Assembly (NCBI GenBank): GCA_030146385.1
Contig: JASLBX010000553.1
Span: 1-11,126, forward strand
Source of the DNA: Jiangellaceae bacterium
GTDB lineage: Bacteria > Actinomycetota > Actinomycetes > Jiangellales > Jiangellaceae
Direction of reading: 5' to 3'
Length of the DNA stretch: 11,126 nucleotides
Shown: one piece after another, positions 6,214-11,126 of the stretch
How positions within the stretch are numbered: position 1 is the stretch's first letter
Layout: every line of letters starts with the position of its first letter
Notes under the pieces: model-generated
What the model was told of the DNA's origin: nothing
Database searches by the model: none
What the model saw: the letters and a program-made list of their open reading frames with translations, nothing else
Program-made: the position numbers and the translations under genes

Positions 6214-7101
6214 TCACGCGGCGAGTAGCTCGCGCGTGGCGGGGATCACCTCGCGGGCCCACCGCAACAACTGGGTGCGATCCGCCTGCTCGGGCCAGTA
6301 GATAAAGGTGTCGAATCCGGTGTCAGTGGCCAGGTCGGCGAGGATCCGGGCCCACTGGCTGGCCGTGGCCCGGATCGGTGTCTCGCCCTGGAGCTCGACG
6401 GACTGCGCCGACCCGTCGGTGATGACGCCGACGAGTTGGGCCAGCCGACTGATCGCCGCCGGGTCGCGGCCCGCGTCGATCGCCGCGTTGCTGATGAGGT
6501 CCTGCACCGCCCTCCATTCCTCGTACGGCAGGTAATGCGGGATGGGTGCGGCCCAGCCGTCGGCTAGCCGACCGGTCAACGCATGAGCACGGGGGCCGAC
6601 GCTGCCCACCCAGATACCGATCGGGCGGGACGGCGGCGGCCCGTTACGCACGCCGTTCACGCTGTAGAACTCGCCATGAACCCGGGCACCACGAGGCTGC
6701 TGCCACATGGTGCGGATGATTTCGATGCTCTCCTCGAGTGCCTGGAGCGCCTCCGGGAGCGTCCGCCGCGGCCCTCCCATCGCGGCGATGGCCGGCCAGA
6801 ACGCGCCCGCGCCCAATCCGAGATCGAAGCGGCCGCCGCTCAGCCCGTCGAGCGACGCCGCGATCTTCGCGAGCATCGCGGGCCCGCGCAACGGGAGACA
6901 GGCGACGTCCGGGAACACGTGCAGCCGTTCTGTCTCGGATAGCACGCTCGTCATGAAGGCGAACGCATCGAGTTGGCCAGCGGCGTAGGGGTGGTCCTGG
7001 ACGCCCAACAGATCGAGTCCTTCCCGATCGGCCGTCTTCGCGAGGTCGCGCAAGTGGTCGATTTGATCGATATCTGGCGCAAGTTGGATGCCGAATCGCA
7101 C
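6214..7101 (-). CDS. LLM class flavin/F420-dependent oxidoreductase
   Basis: 295 residues, intact, typical length for the luciferase-like monooxygenase fold. MRFGIQLAPDIDQ opens the TIM barrel. VFPDVACLPLRGPAMLAKIA (62-81) is the conserved strand-helix after the first cofactor contacts, and SLDGLSGGRFDLGLGAGAF (83-101) is the signature LDxLSxGRxxLGLGxG motif. The C-terminal part, with RLADGWAAPIP and the long ATASQWARIL helix, completes the barrel. Members use F420 or FMN to oxidise or reduce varied substrates; which cofactor this one uses cannot be decided by eye, though this subgroup in actinobacteria is often F420-linked. Start is GTG at 7101, with only a moderate GATGGGA ribosome site. 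It stands alone: the next minus-strand gene ends 179 bases upstream. The stop lies 34 bases from the VOC remnant. Confidence 0.88.
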   Translation of the reverse strand: MRFGIQLAPDIDQIDHLRDLAKTADREGLDLLGVQDHPYAAGQLDAFAFMTSVLSETERLHVFPDVACLPLRGPAMLAKIAASLDGLSGGRFDLGLGAGAFWPAIAAMGGPRRTLPEALQALEESIEIIRTMWQQPRGARVHGEFYSVNGVRNGPPPSRPIGIWVGSVGPRAHALTGRLADGWAAPIPHYLPYEEWRAVQDLISNAAIDAGRDPAAISRLAQLVGVITDGSAQSVELQGETPIRATASQWARILADLATDTGFDTFIYWPEQADRTQLLRWAREVIPATRELLAA

Positions 7102-7141
7102 GTCACTGTCCCATCCGAGTTGTCTCGTCGCTCACACCCGG

Positions 7142-7255
7142 TCAACGCAGCCCCAGAGGCGTCATCTTCCAATACTTCCGACGGCCGGCCGGCTTGAGTC
7201 GCAGCCGAACAGCCCCGGCGACGATGGCGACAACTAGCGCGTGTGCGCAGTTACC
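7142..7255 (-). other. Unrecognised minus-strand open tail, possibly a membrane-protein remnant
   Basis: In the gap between the LLM and SHOCT genes, the minus strand reads AHALVVAIVAGAVRLRL followed by KPAGRRKYWKMTPLGLR and a stop. One hydrophobic stretch followed by a strongly basic end looks like the C-terminus of a membrane protein. I do not recognise a family, and the frame upstream of it runs through the SHOCT gene. It may be chance. Confidence 0.2.
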
Positions 7256-7271
7256 ACCAGGCCGCCGGGGC
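7212..7271 (-). terminator. Possible terminator structure downstream of the SHOCT gene
   Basis: GCCCCGGCG (7212-7220) and CGCCGGGGC (7263-7271) are perfect 9-bp inverted repeats with a 42-base loop that itself contains GCGC-GTGT-GCGC (7237-7248). The structure begins about 10 bases after the SHOCT stop. The large loop makes it a weak candidate. Confidence 0.3.
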
Positions 7272-7280
7272 ATCTTGCCG

Positions 7281-7553
7281 TCAGGCATCCGGCTCGCTTC
7301 CGCGCAGGGTGGCGAGCCGCGCCAGGTAGTCGTCCTCGTCAATGTCGCCGCGGACGAATCGCAGCGCCAGCGCTTGCTCTGCGTCTGTCTTGTTGCCGGT
7401 GCCTCCAGCAGGCGGAGTGGGTTTCCGACGCGCAAAGTAGGTCGCGGCTCCGCCGATGATGACGAGGATGAGCAGAAATGTGATTCCGAACCAGGGCGCG
7501 CCCCAGCCGTAGCCGTCCCAACCTCGATCCGCATTGAACATGATCTCGTTCAC
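7281..7553 (-). CDS. SHOCT domain small membrane protein
   Basis: 90 residues, intact. A short polar/aromatic N-terminus (GWDGYGWGAPW) leads into one membrane helix (about 21-42, FGITFLLILVIIGGAATYF), a flexible Pro/Gly linker (43-55), and a SHOCT motif (about 58-85): AEQALALRFVRGDIDEDDYL followed by ARLATLR. SHOCT is a short C-terminal oligomerisation-type motif (LxxRxAxGEIxxeEYxxrxxxL). The protein probably sits in the membrane with the SHOCT end in the cytoplasm. Its job is unknown. The GTG start at 7553 has a good AAAGGAG site eight bases upstream. The DoxX-like gene ends 36 bases upstream on the same strand, so the two are probably one transcript. Confidence 0.8.
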   Translation of the reverse strand: MNEIMFNADRGWDGYGWGAPWFGITFLLILVIIGGAATYFARRKPTPPAGGTGNKTDAEQALALRFVRGDIDEDDYLARLATLRGSEPDA

Positions 7554-7589
7554 AGCTACTTCTCCTTTCGTTGTATTGAACGACTGCCA

Positions 7590-8108
7590 TCAGGCAGCGT
7601 CTGTGATGACCCGTGCACCCAGCGTCCGACCAGTGATCACCAGGGCGGCCGCGACCAGAACGATGTCCTTCAGCACGTACTGCGCCTCGAGCGTGGGTGC
7701 GCCGGGAAACAGGTCGTTGAAGAACAGCACGAGTGGCGAGAGGATCCCGACCATCGCCCCGCCGAGTGCCAGCAGTCCCGCCCGAAGGAGCTTGCCGGTG
7801 ATCAGGGTGATCCCGATGAAGGTCTCCACGACGGGCGTGGCAAGCAGCGCACCGTAACCGCTCAACACACCGAACGACAGCGACTCCACGGTACGAACGG
7901 CCAGATCTTCGGCCGGGCTGACGCCGGGAAAGTACTTCAAGACAGCGAAGCCCAGGAACACCAGGCCGAGACTGATCCGCAAGATGTCGACGCTGTGCCG
8001 GCCCAGCCAGGTGGCCAGACGCTCAGTCGCGCGGTCGATAAAGGTGGTGGGCCGCTGGTCGTCCGGCTTGGTGCTGTCCGCCGGTCGCATCGTGTCCAGA
8101 ATCGCCAT
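7590..8108 (-). CDS. DoxX-like membrane protein
   Basis: 172 residues with four hydrophobic segments: about 41-60 (DILRISLGLVFLGFAVLKYF), 80-104 (including the short PVVETFIGITLITG), 108-130 (LRAGLLALGGAMVGILSPLV) and 143-162 (YVLKDIVLVAAALVITG). The LRISLGxxFLxFxxLKxFP opening, the ExFIGxxLIxG segment and the final YVLKDIVL are typical of the DoxX/YkgB-like superfamily, linked in various bacteria to redox or stress functions; the role here is unknown. ATG 8108 is chosen because of a GAGGAGA ribosome site six bases upstream and because the longer frame (to 8171) adds residues of no membrane or family character. The SHOCT gene follows after 36 bases. A TTGACG (minus strand, plus 8166-8171) could be a -35 element, with no clear -10. 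Confidence 0.8.
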   Translation of the reverse strand: MAILDTMRPADSTKPDDQRPTTFIDRATERLATWLGRHSVDILRISLGLVFLGFAVLKYFPGVSPAEDLAVRTVESLSFGVLSGYGALLATPVVETFIGITLITGKLLRAGLLALGGAMVGILSPLVLFFNDLFPGAPTLEAQYVLKDIVLVAAALVITGRTLGARVITDAA

Positions 8109-8283
8109 GCGATCTCCTCGGTGTCGGTGGCGTCCGGGTTGGACGCCGAGTGGTTCCAGCGTCTCCGTCAAGGCGGACTGGGTCGTCCGTCGGAGATCGA
8201 CACTTCAGCGAGGCGTTGGACGTACGCGATCTACGTTCGCTGGGGTACTCGGCTACGCGCCGTGACGTACGACCAGAGCCGGG

Positions 8284-8298
8284 CCTCGCAATGCGAGG
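8284..8298. promoter_or_regulatory. 15-bp palindrome, possible operator
   Basis: CCTCGCA-A-TGCGAGG is a perfect 7-bp inverted repeat around one base, lying between the DoxX-like gene and the tail of the hydrolase remnant. This symmetry is usual for dimeric repressor sites, but it is 176 bases upstream of the nearest intact start and stands alone. Confidence 0.25.
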
Positions 8299-8340
8299 AC
8301 GCGAGGAGGCGTCGGGATGAGCGGGGCGGAAGCCGCCAAA

Positions 8341-8787
8341 TCACGCTGGGCGGTGATCGTGCGGTGCGGCGGGCCGTGGAGCCGTCTCAGTGCGGAAGGA
8401 GCCCATTTCACGTGCCACGAGCTCAGGCTCATCGAGCATCGAGAGCACATAGGCGCCGGGCACTTCGGCGTAGCGCCCACGCGGCAGGAGTTCGGCGAGC
8501 CGCCGGCCGTGGTCAGGTGGCATTACCTTGTTGTCGGGCGACAACGGCACGAGGGCGTCGCCCTCGAACCCCGCAGCGCTTCGGTGTCGCGGATCAGCGT
8601 CGGCTTGTCCAACCTGCTGCGCGCGTACGCGATCAGGTCGCGGCGTACGCCCGCGTCGCGGAGGGCCGGCTCCGTCCAGCCCCGCACAGGCCGTGAAGGA
8701 GTACGACGGGCGGGCCGGAGCCGCGCTCGTCGTAGTCGATCGGGCCGGCGGCTAGCTCGACGGTCTGCACCTTCCAGACTCTGCCAT
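8341..8787 (-). pseudogene. Alpha/beta hydrolase with internal deletion and frameshifts
   Basis: The minus strand carries both ends of one alpha/beta hydrolase. The N-terminus is VQTVELAAGPIDYDERGSG followed by PPVVLLHGL, the oxyanion strand and HG motif. The C-terminus is WTEPALRDAGVRRDLIAYAR, DKPTLIRDTEAL, FEGDALVPLSPDNKVMPPDH, GRRLAELLPRGRYAEVPGAY. The middle, including the nucleophile elbow GxSxG and the cap, is absent; the join is near 8680. There is a second shift near 8567-8575 (ALRG to FEGD). The ATG at 8787 overlaps the DUF998 stop as TGATG, but that frame closes after 11 codons, so there is a third lesion near 8775-8785. The catalytic His region is replaced by AYVLSMLDEP, where intact relatives have SYTLIPLDQP-type sequence. 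It is dead, formerly in an operon with DUF998. Confidence 0.8.
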
Positions 8788-9488
8788 CAGGCCGACCGGC
8801 GGTCAGCGTCGGGATGCGGGACGGTCTTCCACAGGTATACGGAGGTGGCGGCGAGCCATGCGTATCCGGCAACCACTGCGATCCAGAGCAGGACGACGCC
8901 GATCGAGGACTGCGACAGCGCCGCGCCGCCGATGAAACCAACCAGGATGACCGAGCCGCTGGTCAGTGCGTACCGGCTCCAGCCGGCGTCGCCACGGCGC
9001 GCAATCCAGCGGGCGGTCAGGAAGCAGGCGACTGCGAGGCAGACGAACTGGAAGGCACCGAATGCCAAGTGGAGCAGTCCAGAGGCAGTCATCTCGCTCA
9101 CGGCGCCGGGCGGGAAACCGTCCACCGGGTCGGGTGCGAAGATCCCGCTACCGACCAGGCCGGCCGCAAACCCGAACAGCAGCACCGGCGCCAGCGTGGA
9201 GGATCCGTCGCGGTTCATCGCCCGCCGGAATCCGAGCGCGGCAACAGCGCAGATCAGCCCGCTGAAGAGGAGGTTGGTGCGCTGCATCCAGCCGCCATCG
9301 CCGAGCATGAGCAGGCTCAACGGGTGCTCGCTCAGGTCGAAGCCGGTGCGCGTCAGCGCCAGCAGTAATCCCACACCCAGATAGATCGGTCCGGCGAGAA
9401 CTCCCCACCCCAGCATCGAGCGAGTGGCGGCGGCATGCGTGTCGAACTCCGCGGTGGCATCTCGGCCGCCTTCAGTCGGTGTAGTCAT
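8787..9488 (-). CDS. DUF998 family membrane protein
   Basis: 233 residues, intact. Six or so membrane helices are visible: about 26-46, 72-88, 98-117, 137-158, 173-192 and 196-219. The family signature is present: HPLSLLMLGDGGWMQRTN (55-72) and the loop FAPDPVDGFPPG (117-128). DUF998 proteins are widespread in actinobacteria with no proven biochemical role. The ATG at 9488 has a strong GGAAGGAG site with suitable spacing and a new gene starts in the opposite direction about 190 bases away. Its stop overlaps the first ATG of the alpha/beta hydrolase remnant by one base, which suggests that the two were once translationally coupled. Family identification is good; function is unknown. Confidence 0.85.
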   Translation of the reverse strand: MTTPTEGGRDATAEFDTHAAATRSMLGWGVLAGPIYLGVGLLLALTRTGFDLSEHPLSLLMLGDGGWMQRTNLLFSGLICAVAALGFRRAMNRDGSSTLAPVLLFGFAAGLVGSGIFAPDPVDGFPPGAVSEMTASGLLHLAFGAFQFVCLAVACFLTARWIARRGDAGWSRYALTSGSVILVGFIGGAALSQSSIGVVLLWIAVVAGYAWLAATSVYLWKTVPHPDADRRSA

Positions 9489-9617
9489 CCTTACGCTCCT
9501 TCCGGTATGCCTTTTCCTGCGTAGACGACCGCACGGCCGCTAATTCATCGGTTTCAGGGACGAATCATGGTGGCCGGCCACGGTGACGCTCCCTATGGAC
9601 TGGCGATTTCACTGATT

Positions 9618-9644
9618 CGGCCACTGCGCGGCCACTCCTAGCGT
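9618..9644 (+). promoter_or_regulatory. Candidate operator repeats and -10 element before the membrane-protein/oxidase remnant
   Basis: CGGCCACT occurs twice, at 9618-9625 and 9629-9636, with starts 11 bases apart, one helical turn. A third GGCCAC lies near 9575. TAGCGT at 9639-9644 resembles actinobacterial -10 elements. The region lies between divergent genes (DUF998 and the small membrane protein). Assignment is by eye only. Confidence 0.3.
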
Positions 9645-9680
9645 GGAGCAGACCCATGACGCAGAACACGGGAGTAACAG

Positions 9681-9839
9681 GTGAGGACGACGTATCAGTG
9701 GCTCGCCCGTCTGATCGCGCTGGGCGTGATACTGCAAGCCGCGTTCATCGCGTTCGGCACGTTCGAGATCTTCAACGCGGCGGACGACGGCCGGGCATTC
9801 ACGGCAGACACGGCGTACAACACCGGATCGCCGGCGTGA
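9681..9839 (+). pseudogene. Small membrane protein, N-terminal fragment fused to oxidase sequence
   Basis: GTG 9681, with GGGAG seven bases upstream, opens 52 codons: VRTTYQWLARLIALGVILQA, AFIAFGTFEIFNAADDGRAF and TADTAYNTGSPA. There is one clear membrane helix (about 8-27). The opening resembles small multi-helix membrane proteins that sit beside multicopper oxidase genes in actinobacteria, in which further helices follow. Here the frame instead stops at TGA 9837-9839, 10 bases after recognisable oxidase sequence starts in another frame (from 9827). The gene therefore looks truncated by a deletion that joined it to the oxidase. It could still be expressed as a one-helix peptide. The link to that protein family is inference. 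Confidence 0.55.
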
Positions 9840-10527
9840 CCCAGGACGCCGTGCCACCTGGCGGCGAGCACATCTACCGGTTCCGGGTCGAGGAGCCCGG
9901 AAGCTACTGGTACCACTCACACCAGGTATCCCACGAGCAGGTGACGCAGGGCATGTTCGGCGCGCTGGGCGGGAGCGGCATTAGTGATCGGTCCTGAGGG
10001 CGCGGCCGAACCACCTGCTGCCGAGATCGAGCCGACGCTGGACTTTCTGTCCTACAGATCGCCGGCTCCGATTGGATTCGACCCGAACCGGGGCCGACCG
10101 GCGGTTCGAGTTGGCGATCGGCCGGCGGCCGGGATTTCTCGACGGGCGACCGGGGCTGTGGTGGACGATGAATGGCCGGCTGTTCCCCGACGTGCCGAGG
10201 TACCACGTGCGCGAGGGCGACGTCGCCGTGATGACCGTCAGCAACGCGTCCGGGGACGTCCATCCGATGCACCTGCACGGCCACCACGTCGTGGTGCTGT
10301 CACGCAACGGCGAGCCCGCGACCGGAAGCCCGTGGTGGACGGATTCGCTCGACGTGCAGAGCGGTGAGACGTACGAAGTCGCATTCCTCGCCGACAATCC
10401 CGGCATCTGGATGGACCACTGCCACAATCTGCCGCACGCTGCTGAAGGCATGATCACGCACCTGATGTACGAGGGCGTCACCATGCCCCACCTTGTCGGC
10501 GGTCAAGCTGACAACGAGCCCGAATAA
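9827..10527 (+). pseudogene. Multicopper oxidase remnant: N-terminus and middle domain lost, two frame changes
   Basis: Frame 2 gives IAGVTQDAVPPGGEHIYRF, then GSYWYHSHQVSHEQV, the HSH copper-ligand motif of domain 1. Near 9965-9972 the reading moves to frame 3: GAALVIGPEG and PTLDFLSYRSPAPIGFDPNR. Near 10086-10093 it moves to frame 1: ADRRFELAIGRRPGFLDGRP, VHPMHLHGHHVVVL and MDHCHNLPHAAEGMITHLMY, the HxxHxH and HCHxxxH..M ligands of the last domain. The first HxHG ligand pair is missing, as are the roughly 100 or more residues expected between domain 1 and the final domain. Copper centres cannot form. A 151-residue frame from TTG 10072 would encode the final cupredoxin domain alone but lacks a good ribosome site. 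Multicopper oxidases oxidise metals or phenols outside the cytoplasm. Confidence 0.85.
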
Positions 10528-10563
10528 TCACCCTGTAGCGTCCCGGCTTGGCCTCGGCCTAAC

Positions 10564-10579
10564 GGTACCGCCCGGTACC
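10564..10579. repeat. Short hairpin between convergent genes
   Basis: GGTACC-GCCC-GGTACC gives a 6-bp stem, extendable by neither side, midway between the oxidase stop (10527) and the aminotransferase stop (10615). It could be a weak bidirectional terminator. No T-run is seen. Confidence 0.3.
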
Positions 10580-10614
10580 TCCGGATTGACGAGCCCGACG
10601 TGGTCTCACCGGAA

Positions 10615-11126
10615 TTACTTCATGCGTTCGACCAATGTGCAGAGGCGTTGCAGCTCCTTCTCGGTGTTGTAGTAGTGCGGCGAGACGCGGACCAGCTCAG
10701 TCAGGCCGCGGGCCCCGAGGTCAAACCGTGCGGATTCGACCGACGTGACGGAGGTGTTGATACCGGCCTCGCGGAGCTGAGCCGAGATGTGAGGTGCGGC
10801 CACGCCTTCCTTGGTGAAGGTCACGATCGCGCAGCGCAGCGCACCTTGGTCGTGGACGGACACCTCGGGAATAGCGCGCAGCCGCTCTCGCAGTCCCTCG
10901 GCCAGGGCCGATACCCGACCCCGGATGGCGTCCAGGCCCCAACCGAGCGCGTAGTCGACAGCGACACCTAGTCCGATCTTGGTGGCGTAGTTGGTCTCCC
11001 AGTTCTCGAACCGGCGCGCGTCCGGACGAATTTCATACCTGTCGGGTGCGGTCCACTCGGCGGCGTGCAGGTCGAGAAACGGCGGCTCAAGCTGCTCGAT
11101 TAACCCGCGCCGCACATACAGGAACC
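10615..11126 (-). CDS. Class V aminotransferase, C-terminal half (5' end outside window)
   Basis: The frame is open to the window edge; 169 residues are visible, starting FLYVRRGLIEQLEPPFLD and ending ERMK. This is the C-terminal domain of PLP-dependent class V (NifS/isopenicillin-N-epimerase-like) aminotransferases. Typical segments are ARRFENWETNYATKIGLGV (with the conserved E-x-x-Y/N-T-like turn), the helix ALAEGLRERLRAIPEV, VTFTKEGVAAPHISAQL, and SARFDLGARGLTELVRVSPH followed by YYNTEKELQRL. The RVSPHYYNTEEE pattern with its arginine binds the substrate carboxylate. The PLP lysine would lie just upstream of the window. GTG 11115 is internal and should not be taken as the start. Whether it acts as desulphurase, lyase or transaminase cannot be told from this half. 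Confidence 0.85.
   Translation of the reverse strand, partial: FLYVRRGLIEQLEPPFLDLHAAEWTAPDRYEIRPDARRFENWETNYATKIGLGVAVDYALGWGLDAIRGRVSALAEGLRERLRAIPEVSVHDQGALRCAIVTFTKEGVAAPHISAQLREAGINTSVTSVESARFDLGARGLTELVRVSPHYYNTEKELQRLCTLVERMK

Noticed and set aside
7194..8696. 500-codon plus-strand open frame
   Set aside because: It runs antisense through the SHOCT, DoxX-like and hydrolase-remnant sequences, has Arg/Gln/Glu-rich composition, and matches no family; it is a high-GC shadow.
8317..9384. 355-codon plus-strand open frame
   Set aside because: Antisense to the DUF998 gene and the hydrolase remnant, both of which have recognisable protein motifs on the minus strand.
10564..10579. GGTACC repeats as an attachment site or insertion target
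   Set aside because: Only two short copies in a hairpin, with no integrase, transposase or flanking duplication in view.
1..11126. Defence, toxin-antitoxin, CRISPR or biosynthetic cluster
   Set aside because: No repeats-spacers, nuclease-antitoxin pairs, polyketide or peptide-synthetase domains were found; adjacent genes have unrelated functions.

Overview
This is a high-GC window with GTG/TTG starts, GGAGG-type ribosome sites and protein families (DUF998, SHOCT, LuxR, AraC, F420/FMN-type LLM oxidoreductase) that point to an actinomycete. The species cannot be named from the sequence. No tRNA, rRNA, CRISPR array, transposase or phage gene is visible.

Layout, left to right. (1) Positions 1-732 hold the C-terminal part of an M14 zinc carboxypeptidase. 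It is followed by the frameshifted tail of a LuxR-type regulator on the minus strand (736-1013) and a broken N-terminal piece of a VOC (glyoxalase-like) protein (1040-1163). (2) An intact AraC-type regulator (1197-1964) is followed by an intact DHFR/RibD-C-like reductase (2053-2637) and a GC-rich hairpin terminator (2729-2765). (3) Positions 2822-3298 hold two fused remnants: an aminoglycoside-phosphotransferase N-terminal part, and the C-terminus of what looks like a terpene-cyclase/prenyltransferase-repeat protein. (4) A HIT-family nucleotide hydrolase (3360-3851) lies just upstream of a full-length ATP-dependent DNA ligase of archaeal/LigI type (3993-5753). This is the most interesting pair in the window. 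(5) Positions 5750-6179 hold an antisense M23-peptidase tail and a twice-frameshifted VOC piece. (6) On the minus strand are an LLM oxidoreductase (6214-7101), a SHOCT small membrane protein (7281-7553), a DoxX-like membrane protein (7590-8108), a decayed alpha/beta hydrolase (8341-8787) and a DUF998 membrane protein (8787-9488). (7) On the plus strand, the first 50 or so codons of a small membrane protein run straight into a multicopper oxidase that has lost its N-terminus and apparently its middle domain (9681-10527). (8) The window ends in the C-terminal half of a class V aminotransferase on the minus strand (10615-11126).

The main theme is genome decay. At least eight gene remnants, most with frameshifts and several with internal deletions or end-to-end fusions, lie between about nine healthy genes. 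The healthy genes have good ribosome sites and complete motifs, so uniform sequencing error is not the simplest explanation, although uncorrected indels cannot be excluded from sequence alone.

I do not see a clear new multi-gene system. The best functional hypothesis is the HIT-ligase pair: a nucleotide phosphoramidate/AMP hydrolase beside an enzyme that works through AMP-lysine and AMP-DNA intermediates.
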